DNA of 64,000 bases from Jatrophihabitans_A sp035248685 (lineage in GTDB: Bacteria > Actinomycetota > Actinomycetes > Mycobacteriales > Jatrophihabitantaceae), in NCBI GenBank assembly GCA_035248685.1, contig DATFHF010000073.1, forward strand, positions 20,062 through 84,061, read 5' to 3'. Numbering within the stretch: the first letter of the stretch is position 1; each line of letters starts with the position of its first letter. The notes beneath the pieces were generated by a model. That model saw only the letters and a program-made list of their open reading frames with translations. It ran no database searches and was not told the DNA's origin. A program made the position numbers and the translations under genes. Shown here piece after piece: positions 31,375 to 39,438 of this stretch.

Positions 31375-32812
31375 TCGATGCCTCGCTGCGCAGGTAGGCG
31401 GCCAGGCCGTGCCGGCCACCCTCCCGGCCGAAGCCGGATTCGGCGTAGCCACCGAACGGCGATGCCGGGTCGAACCGGTTGAAGGTGTTCGCCCACACCA
31501 CGCCGGCGCGCAGCCGACCGGCCATCCACAGGATGCGGCTACCCTTCTCCGTCCAGATGCCGGCCGACAATCCGTACGGCGTGTTGTTGGCCTTGTCCAC
31601 CGCCTCCTGCGGGGTGCGGAAGGTGAGCACTGACAGGACGGGCCCGAAGATCTCCTCCCGGGCGATTCGGTTGGCCTGGCTGACCCCGGTGAAGATGGTC
31701 GGTGGGAACCAGAATCCCTTGTCCGGCAAAGGACAATCCGGCGACCATCGGGTGGCGCCCTCGTTGTCGCCGGAGTCGGCCAGCTCGCGCACCCGGGCCA
31801 GTTGGGCAGCGGAGTTGATCGCGCCGATGTCGGTGTTCTTGTCCAGCGGATCCCCCAGCCGCAGCGTGCGCAACCGGTCCTGCAAGCCGGCGATCACCTC
31901 ATCGTGCACCGATTCCTGCACCAGCAACCGGGAACCGGCACAGCAGACGTGCCCTTGGTTGAAGAAGATGCCGTTGACGATGCCCTCGATGGCCTGGTCG
32001 AGCGGCGCGTCCTCGAAGATGATGTTGGCCGCCTTGCCGCCGAGTTCCAGCGTCAACCGCTTGCCGGAGGCCGCCACCGACTTCTGGATCAGCTTGCCGA
32101 CTTCGGTGGAACCGGTGAAGGCGATCTTGTCCACCCCGGGGTGTTCGACGATGGCCTGCCCGATCGCCGGGCCGCCGGGCAGCACGTTCACCACGCCCGG
32201 CGGCAGGTCGCACTCGGCAATGATTTCGGCCAGCGTGATGGCGGTCAGCGGGGTGGTCTCGGCCGGCTTGAGCACCACGGTGTTACCAGCGGCCAACGCC
32301 GGCGCGATCTTCCAGGCCGCCATCAGCAGCGGGAAGTTCCACGGGATCACCTGGCCGGCCACTCCGATCGGACGAGGATTCGGGCCGTAACCGGCGTAGC
32401 TCAGCTTGTCCGCCCAGCCGGCGTAGTAGAAGAAGTGCGCCGCCGCGGTGGGCACGTCCACATCGCGGGATTCCCGGATCGGCTTGCCGTTGTCCAGCGA
32501 TTCCAGCACCGCCAGTTCACGGCCACGCTCCTGGATCGCGCGGGCGATCCGGAACAGGTACTTGGCCCGGTGCGCGCCGGGCAGGTTCGACCAGCCGCCG
32601 AACGCGGCCCGGGCGGCGGCCACCGCATCGTCCACGTCAGCGGTGCTCGCCTCGCTCACCTCGGCCAGCGGCTGCTCGTCGGCCGGGTTGATGGTCTTGA
32701 CCGATTCGCCCCGGCCGGCGCGCAACTGGCCGCCGACGAAGATCCCGTAGGACGGCTTCAACCTTGCGATATCGGGTGATTCCGGGGCCGGTGCGTAGTC
32801 GAACGCGGTCAC
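31367..32812 (-). CDS. Aldehyde dehydrogenase (catalytic partner)
   Basis: 481 residues, a full ALDH. The NAD loop VIPWNFPLLMAAWKIAPAL is near 155-173, the Rossmann motif FTGSTEVGK near 230, the catalytic Glu in LELGGKAAN (about 255) and the catalytic Cys in GHVCCAGSR (about 290), with EEIFGPVLSV near 385 and the C-terminal FGREGG. It oxidises an aldehyde to the acid with NAD(P). It starts 17 nt after the deoC stop, so acetaldehyde from the DeoC reaction is the natural candidate substrate (inference). The following gene, overlapping by 8 nt, is its active-site-less paralogue. Confidence 0.93.
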   Translation of the reverse strand: MTAFDYAPAPESPDIARLKPSYGIFVGGQLRAGRGESVKTINPADEQPLAEVSEASTADVDDAVAAARAAFGGWSNLPGAHRAKYLFRIARAIQERGRELAVLESLDNGKPIRESRDVDVPTAAAHFFYYAGWADKLSYAGYGPNPRPIGVAGQVIPWNFPLLMAAWKIAPALAAGNTVVLKPAETTPLTAITLAEIIAECDLPPGVVNVLPGGPAIGQAIVEHPGVDKIAFTGSTEVGKLIQKSVAASGKRLTLELGGKAANIIFEDAPLDQAIEGIVNGIFFNQGHVCCAGSRLLVQESVHDEVIAGLQDRLRTLRLGDPLDKNTDIGAINSAAQLARVRELADSGDNEGATRWSPDCPLPDKGFWFPPTIFTGVSQANRIAREEIFGPVLSVLTFRTPQEAVDKANNTPYGLSAGIWTEKGSRILWMAGRLRAGVVWANTFNRFDPASPFGGYAESGFGREGGRHGLAAYLRSEASNV

Positions 32813-32829
32813 TGGGTTTCCTTCACGGC

Positions 32830-33804
32830 TTAGTCGATGCTCACGTAGTCGGCGCCGTCGTAGCCGCCGGTAGACAGTTTGTGCCGCTGTTGCAACAGAT
32901 CGTTGAGCAGGGTGGAGGCACCGAACCGGAAGGTGGCCGGCCGCAACCAGCGCTCACCGGCCACCTCGTTCACCATCACCAGGTAGCGGATCGCCTCCTT
33001 GGTGGTGCGGATGCCACCGGCCAGCTTCACCCCGCGCACCGAGCCGGTCCGGGCGGCAAAATCCCGGACCGCTTGCAGCATGACCAGGGCCACCGGCGGA
33101 GTGGCGGCCGGGCTGACCTTGCCGGTCGAGGTCTTGATGAAGTCGGCGCCGGCCAGCAACGCCAGCCAGCTCGCGCGCCGGACCGCATCGAGGGTGACCA
33201 GCTCACCGGTCTCCAGGATCACCTTCAAATGAGCCGAACCGCAGGCTTGTTTCACCGCCACGATCTCGGCGAACACCCGGCTGTAGTCGCCGGCCAGGAA
33301 GGCGCCGCGGTCGATCACCATGTCGATCTCGCCGGCGCCGGCCGACACCGCCTCGGCGACGTCCACCAGCTTGGTCGCCAGCGATGCTCGTCCGGACGGA
33401 AAGGCGGTGGCCACCGACGCGACCTGCACCGGACTGCCGGCCAGCGCGGCCACCGCCGTCTCGACCAGATCCGGGTATACGCAGACCGCGGCGACCATCG
33501 GCGTGCTCGGGTCGGACGGATCCGGCCGGCGGGCCTTGCCGCACAGCGAACGAACCTTGCCCGGGGTATCCGCGCCCTCCAGGGTGGTCAGATCCACCAT
33601 CGAGATGGCGGTGTCGATGGCCCACGCCTTGGCGGTCGTCTTGATGCTGCGGGTCGCCAGCGCCGCGGCTCGGGCCTCGGCGCCGACCTGGTCCACGCCG
33701 GGTAGGCCGTGCAGCACGCGGCGCAGGGATTGGTTGTCGCTGGCCAGCGAGCGGGCCGGATCCGGCACCGCCGGCGCGGCAGCCGAAGGCAGGGTGACAC
33801 TCAC
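32830..33804 (-). CDS. deoC: Deoxyribose-phosphate aldolase
   Basis: 324 residues, the long class of DERA. The Schiff-base Lys lies in FIKTSTGKVSPAATP and the proton-relay Lys in GVKLAGGIRT; GEIDMVIDRGAF and LKVILETGEL are typical barrel strands. It splits 2-deoxyribose 5-phosphate into glyceraldehyde 3-phosphate and acetaldehyde. It leads the operon deoC-ALDH-ALDH-like, which explains how acetaldehyde is removed. The GTG at 33804 follows TAGACT plus 6 nt and has no Shine-Dalgarno sequence. It is divergent from upp. Confidence 0.95.
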   Translation of the reverse strand: MSVTLPSAAAPAVPDPARSLASDNQSLRRVLHGLPGVDQVGAEARAAALATRSIKTTAKAWAIDTAISMVDLTTLEGADTPGKVRSLCGKARRPDPSDPSTPMVAAVCVYPDLVETAVAALAGSPVQVASVATAFPSGRASLATKLVDVAEAVSAGAGEIDMVIDRGAFLAGDYSRVFAEIVAVKQACGSAHLKVILETGELVTLDAVRRASWLALLAGADFIKTSTGKVSPAATPPVALVMLQAVRDFAARTGSVRGVKLAGGIRTTKEAIRYLVMVNEVAGERWLRPATFRFGASTLLNDLLQQRHKLSTGGYDGADYVSID

Positions 33805-33810
33805 CGAGCC

Positions 33811-33816
33811 AGTCTA
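33811..33816 (-). promoter_or_regulatory. Predicted -10 (TAGACT) of leaderless deoC operon
   Basis: TAGACT, GGCTCG, GTG 33804; identical over 18 nt to the arfB promoter-start region. Confidence 0.55.
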
Positions 33817-33849
33817 GGTCTTCGGCGTCCCGACTGGCGTGGCCCCCGC

Positions 33850-33855
33850 TAGGCT
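33850..33855 (+). promoter_or_regulatory. Predicted -10 (TAGGCT) of leaderless upp
   Basis: TAGGCT, GCCCGC, GTG 33862. The deoC and upp hexamers face away from each other with 33 bp between them. Confidence 0.5.
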
Positions 33856-33861
33856 GCCCGC

Positions 33862-34485
33862 GTGCAGACCGTTGTGATCGACCATCCGATCGTCCGGACC
33901 AGGTTGTCGGTAATGCGGGACGAGAACTCCAGCAACGCCGAGTTCCGAGCCGCGCTGCGGGAGTTGTCCACCCTGCTGGTGTACGAGGCCACCCGGCAGC
34001 TACCGGTCACCGAACTGCCGCTGACCACGCCGGTCGGGCCCACCGTCGGGACGACCCTGCTCAACCCGCCGCTGCTGGTGCCGGTGTTGCGCGCCGGCCT
34101 GGGCATGGCCGAAGCCGCCTTCAACCTGCTGCCCGAGTCGCAGATGGGCTTCGTCGGACTGGCCCGCGACGAGGACACCCACCAGCCGACGGCCTACATG
34201 GCCTCGCTGCCGGAGTCGCTGGCCGGTCGGCCGGTGCTGGTGTTGGACCCGATGCTGGCCACCGGCGGCTCGCTGGTGCACTGCTGCCAGCTGCTGGCCA
34301 GCCGGGGTGCCGACGACATCACCGTCATCTGCGCGCTGGCCGCTCCGGAGGGCATCGCCACCGTGGCGGCGACCGGCCTGGCCGGCAGGCTGTTTACCGC
34401 CAGCATCGACGATGGGCTCAACGCCAACGCCTACATCGTCCCGGGCCTGGGCGATGCCGGGGACCGCCAGTTCGGTCCGCGGTAG
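33862..34485 (+). CDS. upp: Uracil phosphoribosyltransferase
   Basis: 207 residues, the standard UPRT length. The start VDHPIVRTRLSVMRDENS, the uracil-side VPVLRAGLGM (about 74-83), the PRPP-binding loop VLVLDPMLATGGSL (about 126-139) and the C-terminal VPGLGDAGDRQFG are all family features. It makes UMP from uracil and PRPP in pyrimidine salvage. The divergent deoC operon and the nearby PNP and mutase genes place it in the nucleoside-salvage group, as in the mycobacterial deoD-pmmB-upp locus. The start GTG is supported by the leaderless promoter. Confidence 0.96.
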   Translation: MQTVVIDHPIVRTRLSVMRDENSSNAEFRAALRELSTLLVYEATRQLPVTELPLTTPVGPTVGTTLLNPPLLVPVLRAGLGMAEAAFNLLPESQMGFVGLARDEDTHQPTAYMASLPESLAGRPVLVLDPMLATGGSLVHCCQLLASRGADDITVICALAAPEGIATVAATGLAGRLFTASIDDGLNANAYIVPGLGDAGDRQFGPR

Positions 34486-34623
34486 CCGGTCGGTTCGGCT
34501 GTCCTCTGTATCAAATTCGGTGGACCTCTGCTCCTCCGCATGGTGCCATGAAGCCGTTGATGCAACGTCTTGGCCCCGTCAAGCGTCATAAGTATCAAGT
34601 CGCGGCACGAGGCAGGAGCGCAC

Positions 34624-34800
34624 ATGTTCGAAGAGGTCCCGCCAGTCCGACGCGGGTTCCTTGGCCTGCGCCGACCGTTAGTCATCGGGCCGTTCGTCAT
34701 CGGTGGTGGCGTGGTTGCCTTCGGCGGCTCGGCCGGGATTTTCGTCGAGCTGGACGACTCCGATCGCAGTGCCAACCAGCAGCTTCGCCGGCCCGCCTGA
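34624..34800 (+). CDS. Small membrane peptide, 58 residues
   Basis: ATG 34624 has a good AGGAG 6-9 nt upstream (GGCAGGAGCGCAC). The peptide has a basic N-terminus (VPPVRRGFLGLRRP), one hydrophobic glycine-rich segment (LVIGPFVIGGGVVAFGG, about 17-33) and a short acidic-basic tail (VELDDSDRSANQQLRR). A glycine-zipper-like helix could dimerise in the membrane. I recognise no family. It lies alone between upp and a lipoprotein gene. The ribosome site and compositional fit are the only support. Confidence 0.5.
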   Translation: MFEEVPPVRRGFLGLRRPLVIGPFVIGGGVVAFGGSAGIFVELDDSDRSANQQLRRPA

Positions 34801-34911
34801 CCCGGTGATTAAAGCCGGTGGCGGATCGTGCCGAATGTAGCCATGCTGGATGGCAGCTGACCCTGAGCCATCCCTCGACGGCGAAGGACAGCGACTGATC
34901 TGAGTGAGCGA

Positions 34912-35628
34912 ATGATGAGCAGGCCAGGTAGTACCGCAGGCTCGATGATCGCTTGCCTGGTGTTGCTGACCGCGCTCGCCGGCTGTGCCACTTCTCGGGG
35001 CGGTTCCAGGCCCGCGGCCGGTCCGAAGCCGGCCAGCAGCACGAAACCGACTCCTTCGCCGGTCGCCCCCTGTGCAGCCTTCGGTTGTCAGCCCGGTGCG
35101 GCCCAGCAGCTCACCGGTGGCTACTCGGTACGGCTCTGGCTCAGCCAGCCACCGTCGGCCGGCTCCAGCATCGACGCCCAGCGAAGCACGCCGGTGTTGG
35201 AGTTGAGCCGGGACGGCCAGCACGTGAGCTGGTGGGTGGGCCGGCTCGGTTTCGGCTGGGCGGCCACCCTGCGTTGCCTGGCCACCGCCAGCGAACCGAA
35301 TTGCGTGGTGCTGGCCGAGGTCGGCGCGCACGCGGGCAGTGCCGAGGTGGTGCTGTTGCACGCCGGTGCGCTGGTCGCGCCGGCCCGGGCCAGCGTGGTC
35401 TTCGACTCCGGTATGCCATCGGCCACCGACTTCGATCACGACGGGCTGCTGGACGTACTCGGCGTGGAGAACGACTACCAGCCCGACTATGCCCAGGGGC
35501 ACAACTACTTCACCACCTACCGGCTGTCCGGCGATGCCCTGCATCAGACCGGCTGCGAGCCGTTCATCGGCACCACGCCGCCGGACAAGCTGCTCACCGG
35601 CCCGTGTCCGAAGGTGGCGCAAGGCTGA
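34912..35628 (+). CDS. Lipoprotein of unknown function with DxDxDG calcium-type loop
   Basis: 238 residues. The signal IACLVLLTALAGC ends at a lipobox Cys (about 25), and a Pro/Ser/Lys linker follows to about 50. The mature domain has four Cys pairs candidates (PCAAFGC, LRCLA..PNCVV, TGCEP..GPCPK) and the loop DFDHDGLLDV (about 177-186), which matches FG-GAP/EF-hand-like calcium loops seen in VCBS-type secreted proteins. Only one such loop is present. Start may be ATG 34912 or 34915. Function unknown; it faces a strong hairpin and the convergent Ig-domain gene. Confidence 0.7.
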   Translation: MMSRPGSTAGSMIACLVLLTALAGCATSRGGSRPAAGPKPASSTKPTPSPVAPCAAFGCQPGAAQQLTGGYSVRLWLSQPPSAGSSIDAQRSTPVLELSRDGQHVSWWVGRLGFGWAATLRCLATASEPNCVVLAEVGAHAGSAEVVLLHAGALVAPARASVVFDSGMPSATDFDHDGLLDVLGVENDYQPDYAQGHNYFTTYRLSGDALHQTGCEPFIGTTPPDKLLTGPCPKVAQG

Positions 35629-35640
35629 GGGCATAACCGG

Positions 35641-35673
35641 GGCTGGGTGGCAAGCCTTGCTTGCCACCCAGCC
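35641..35673. terminator. Perfect 15-bp hairpin, bidirectional terminator
   Basis: Arms GGCTGGGTGGCAAGC and GCTTGCCACCCAGCC enclose CTT. It lies between the convergent lipoprotein and Ig-domain genes. Confidence 0.8.
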
Positions 35674-35729
35674 GAGATCGAGCATTACCTACGTGCCCGT
35701 CCCCCCTGAGCCAGACACCAACGGCTCGC

Positions 35730-37514
35730 TTAGCACAAGGGGCAAGGGTTGCCGCTGCTGTCGCCATAGACCACTGCCGACGCGGAGATGGTCTTCGTCA
35801 CCCCCGACTGGGTCAGCTTCAGGCTGGCGTTGTAGGTATGGTCGTTTTTGCCGGTGCGTACGGTGACGTTGCAGTAAGTCGATGTGCTCGTGCATCCACC
35901 GGAGAGGCAGTTGTACGTCACGGTGCTGCTGCAGTTGCTCAGAGCGGTGCCGCTTGGTCCGGTGACGGTCCAACTCATGGTGTAGGTGCCGGACAGGTTG
36001 TGCGGCACGAAGTTGGCCACATCGATGTCGCCGAGAGTGCCTGAGATGTTGCACGAGTTGGCGGTCCACGGACCCGAGTCGAATCCGCAGCCGAGCACCT
36101 CGTTCCCGCCGCCGCCGCTGGTGATGGTCCAGCTGAAGCTGGTCGAGCCGGTGGCGCCCGTGCTGTCCTTGGCGGTCACCGTGACGCTGTAGGTGGCCGC
36201 GGTGGTCGGGGTGCCGGAGATCAGGCCGGTGGAGGCGTTGATCGACATACCGGCGGGCAGCCCGGTCGCGCTCCAGGTGTACGGCGCGGTGCCGCCGGAG
36301 GCCGACATCTGCAGGCTCTTGGCCACCCCCGCGGTGCCGGTCTGGTTACCCGGGTTGGTCACCGTGATCGAGCTGTGGCTGACGATGACGTGGCTGATCG
36401 CGCAGTTGTTGGTGTCGTTGGACCAGCTGGCCTGCTCGGCGTAGGTGCCGTAGCTGCCGAAGGAGACGTTGGCGACGCCGCCGGAGGTGCCCGGCGCCAG
36501 CCATGCGCACTCGTCGGAGTTCTCCTCACCGTTGTAGGACGAACCGGTGTGGTTGGTCCAGCCGCCGGCCGGGTTCTTGTCCGACATCATTTCGTGCCAC
36601 TCATGCCCCAGGGTGATGGTCCAGCCGTCCAGGGTGCCGGGGGAGTTGATGAAGCCGACGCCGCAGCCGGCCCCGTAGTCCATGTTGTAGGGCTGGTTGG
36701 AGAACGCGATATCGCCGTACGAGGATGGCACCGGGCCGCCGGTCAGATACGGATCACCGTTGTAGTCGTGCCAGGCGCAGTAGGACCCCAGGTAGTTATC
36801 CGGATCGGTGCCGTGCGGGGAAAGGATCACGTAGTAGCTGTACCGGTTGGACGCGGCGCTGGTGTTGCCGAAGTGCGCCGCGGCCTTGATCGCCTCCTGG
36901 CCCAGCTGGTATCCGGTAGCCGCCGATGGCGAGGCTACCGTGTTGTCGTACCAGACACCGGCCAGCACGCCACCGGTCTGGTAGGGGACGTAGCTCGCCC
37001 CGCTGGCCGGGCAGGCGACGGCGAGGGTGGCCACCGCACCGTCGCACCACTGGGTCAGATCGGCCGACCACAGCTCGTTGTTGGTGCCGATGCCCTTGAA
37101 CATCTGCTGCGCAGGCCCAGCCGCGCTGTCGGGGTCGCCGGAGAATTTGGCGTTGCCATTGGCGTCGGTGGTCTGGGTACCCCACTGGTTGCCATAGAAG
37201 ACCAGGTAGGTCTTGTTGTGCCCGCTGTTCACTCCGATGCCATCGGTGCCGCCGCCGTAGGCCAGCGTCTCCGGCCCGGTCGTCGCCGCCACGTCCGGAT
37301 GGGTGTGGGCGTAGTTCTTCATCTTTTGCAGGGTGCCGAGGGTTGGCAGCGCCCCATGTCGGTACGGGTGACCATAGGACGGCGAATACGGATTGGCGGT
37401 GCTGGCGGCGCTCGCTGACCCGGTGGTCGCTATGCCGGTGAAGGCAATCGCGGCCAGGCTGGCGACGCCGACTACCACTCCGGCGCGGCTCGGGCGAACG
37501 GGGATCTTTAGCAT
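35730..37514 (-). CDS. Secreted protein: HExxE-type N-terminal domain plus Ig-like (He_PIG) domain
   Basis: 594 residues from ATG 37514 (GAAAGG upstream). Signal peptide about 1-36 (GVVVGVASLAAIAFTG ... ASA). Residues about 40-355 form an exported domain with the block LGHEWHEMMSDKNPAGGW, then GEENSDECAW. This HExxE...DxxP..GW...GE..D.CAW order resembles exported proteins of the phosphate-induced (EXORDIUM) type, where the His and acidic residues may bind metal. Residues about 370-455 are one He_PIG Ig-like module (NQTGTAGVAKSLQMSASGG, LPAGMSINASTGLISGTP). The C-terminal 130 residues are Cys-rich and novel to me. It probably acts at the cell surface or outside; a protease role is not proven since HExxH is absent. 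Confidence 0.75.
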   Translation of the reverse strand: MLKIPVRPSRAGVVVGVASLAAIAFTGIATTGSASAASTANPYSPSYGHPYRHGALPTLGTLQKMKNYAHTHPDVAATTGPETLAYGGGTDGIGVNSGHNKTYLVFYGNQWGTQTTDANGNAKFSGDPDSAAGPAQQMFKGIGTNNELWSADLTQWCDGAVATLAVACPASGASYVPYQTGGVLAGVWYDNTVASPSAATGYQLGQEAIKAAAHFGNTSAASNRYSYYVILSPHGTDPDNYLGSYCAWHDYNGDPYLTGGPVPSSYGDIAFSNQPYNMDYGAGCGVGFINSPGTLDGWTITLGHEWHEMMSDKNPAGGWTNHTGSSYNGEENSDECAWLAPGTSGGVANVSFGSYGTYAEQASWSNDTNNCAISHVIVSHSSITVTNPGNQTGTAGVAKSLQMSASGGTAPYTWSATGLPAGMSINASTGLISGTPTTAATYSVTVTAKDSTGATGSTSFSWTITSGGGGNEVLGCGFDSGPWTANSCNISGTLGDIDVANFVPHNLSGTYTMSWTVTGPSGTALSNCSSTVTYNCLSGGCTSTSTYCNVTVRTGKNDHTYNASLKLTQSGVTKTISASAVVYGDSSGNPCPLC

Positions 37515-37827
37515 TTGCGGACCTTTCTCGAGACCAGGGACGAGCCCCGGCCGGTGGGTAAAACGTCTACTCGAGTAGCGTGTTCGTCGGGAAAACCGGC
37601 GGGTCAGCAAGCTCGACAGCAACAATTCGCCAGCAAACAATTGGAACTTGCCGGCGCACGCAATTAAGTACGAAGTCGACCTCGTGAGGTCAGATGCCCT
37701 GCAATCGCAGAAGATCCGGCGATAGCAGTTCTACCCGAACAAATGTGGATGGACTCTAACAAGGTTTGGCAAGCCTGGCCCTAGATAGATTGTCTAATAT
37801 GCGCCGTAGAACTCATTCACAGTTAGG
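37515..37827. other. Intergenic, promoter region of the secreted Ig protein
   Basis: About 310 bp, noticeably richer in A/T than its surroundings, especially 37630-37660 and 37740-37830 (e.g. AGATTGTCTAATATG). No gene or clear inverted repeat. It is likely to hold promoter and control sites for the secreted protein. Confidence 0.4.
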
Positions 37828-39438
37828 CTAAAGGGCCAACACTTCGGTGAGCGCGCTAGCCAGTTCGTCCAGGGCGGCCTCGGCCCGGGCCTCGGCAGCC
37901 GACAGGTCGTTGGCAGCGGCGATCACGATCTGCAGGTAGGCCTTGCATTTCGGCTCGGTGCCGGACGGCCGGACCACGGCCCGACCACCCTGGAAGCGCA
38001 GCGTAAGCACGTCGTTGTCCGGAGCCAGGTCGGTCACGGTCACCGGTTGGCCGAGCAGCACGATCGGCGGATTGGCCCGCAACCGCCCCATCGCCTGGTC
38101 GATCAGGGCTAGGTCGGCCACCCGCCAGGACAGCTGCCTGGTGGCGAACAGGCCGTATTCAGCGGCTAATTCGGCCAGCCGTCGCGGGATGGACGACGCG
38201 TTGGCCTTCAACACCGCCGCCAGTTCAGCGACCAGCAACGCCGCTGAAATGCCGTCCTTATCGCGCACCAACGACGGCGCCACCGCGTAGCCGAGCGCCT
38301 CCTCGTAGCCGTAGACCAGATCCGGTGCGGCACGGGAGATCCACTTGAAGCCGGTCAGCGTCTCGGCAAACGGCACCTCGTGTGCCGCCGCAATCGCGGC
38401 CAACATGGACGACGACACGATCGTGGTGGCGTAGGTGCCACGAACTCCCTTAGTTAGCAGCCAATCCGCCAGCAGCACGCCCACCTCGTCCCCGCGTAGC
38501 ATCCGCCAGCCGGCCGGGAACCGGACGCCCACCGCGCATCGGTCGGCATCCGGATCGTTCGCGATCAGCAGGTCGGCCCCGGTGCGGACTGCCAGCGCCA
38601 GCGCCAGATCCATCGCGCCCGGCTCCTCCGGGTTGGGAAAGCTCACCGTGCTGAACTCCGGATCCGGCGCCGACTGCTCGGCCACCTCGTGCGGCGGTGG
38701 AAAGCCGGCGGCCGCGAACACCGCCCGCACCACCTCGGTGCCCACCCCGTGCATCGCGGTGTGCACCATGCTCAGCTGCCGTGGCGAATCAGGCGCGACC
38801 AGGCTGGCGATCGCCTGCACGTAGTCATCGACGATCGACTCGCCGAGCATTGAGTAGTTCGGCGACAGCGGGATCGCCCGGACCGAGCCGATCGCCCGGA
38901 TCCGTGCCTCGATCCCGACGTCGATGGGTGGGACGATCTGCGCGCCGTCGGCGGCATACACCTTGTACCCGTTGTCCTGCGGTGGATTGTGCGAGGCGGT
39001 AACCATGATCCCGGCCCCCGCGTGCAGCCGCTGCACGGCGAACGCCAGTACCGGGGTCGGCAGCAGCCGCGGCAGCAGCCGGGCGTCGAAACCGGCCGCC
39101 GCGAAGACCGCCGCCGAATCCTGGGCGAACTCCCGAGACCGGTGCCGACCGTCGTATCCGATTACCACGATCCGGCCGGCATGCCCGTCCGCCTGGAGTT
39201 GCGCGGCGATACCGGCCGCCGCGCGCCGCACCACGGCGGTGTTCATGCCGTTCGGCCCGGCCCGCAACGGCCCGCGCAACCCCGCCGTGCCGAAGGTCAG
39301 CGGCCCGGCGAACCGATCGGTGAGTTCGGCGGTGGCCGCGGCGTCCAGCAGGGCCTGGAGCTCGGCGGCATCCCCGGTATCCGGATCGTCGGCGATCCAG
39401 GCCAGCACCTCGGTGACCAGTTCGGACGGCACGCTCAT
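37828..39438 (-). CDS. pmmB: Phospho-sugar mutase (PMM/PGM family, PmmB), likely phosphopentomutase role
   Basis: 536 residues, alpha-D-phosphohexomutase superfamily. Active-site Ser is in IMVTASHNPPQDNGYKVY (about 143), metal loop DPDADRC (about 298), sugar loop GYEEALGY (about 378) and phosphate loop VRPSGTEPKCKAY (about 490). The N-terminal FGTAGLRG is typical. Its place between punA and the upp/deoC group, as in mycobacteria (deoD-pmmB-upp), suggests that it converts ribose or deoxyribose 1-phosphate to the 5-phosphate (inference); the family also handles hexose phosphates. Its ATG overlaps the stop of the upstream SDR gene. Confidence 0.92.
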   Translation of the reverse strand: MSVPSELVTEVLAWIADDPDTGDAAELQALLDAAATAELTDRFAGPLTFGTAGLRGPLRAGPNGMNTAVVRRAAAGIAAQLQADGHAGRIVVIGYDGRHRSREFAQDSAAVFAAAGFDARLLPRLLPTPVLAFAVQRLHAGAGIMVTASHNPPQDNGYKVYAADGAQIVPPIDVGIEARIRAIGSVRAIPLSPNYSMLGESIVDDYVQAIASLVAPDSPRQLSMVHTAMHGVGTEVVRAVFAAAGFPPPHEVAEQSAPDPEFSTVSFPNPEEPGAMDLALALAVRTGADLLIANDPDADRCAVGVRFPAGWRMLRGDEVGVLLADWLLTKGVRGTYATTIVSSSMLAAIAAAHEVPFAETLTGFKWISRAAPDLVYGYEEALGYAVAPSLVRDKDGISAALLVAELAAVLKANASSIPRRLAELAAEYGLFATRQLSWRVADLALIDQAMGRLRANPPIVLLGQPVTVTDLAPDNDVLTLRFQGGRAVVRPSGTEPKCKAYLQIVIAAANDLSAAEARAEAALDELASALTEVLAL

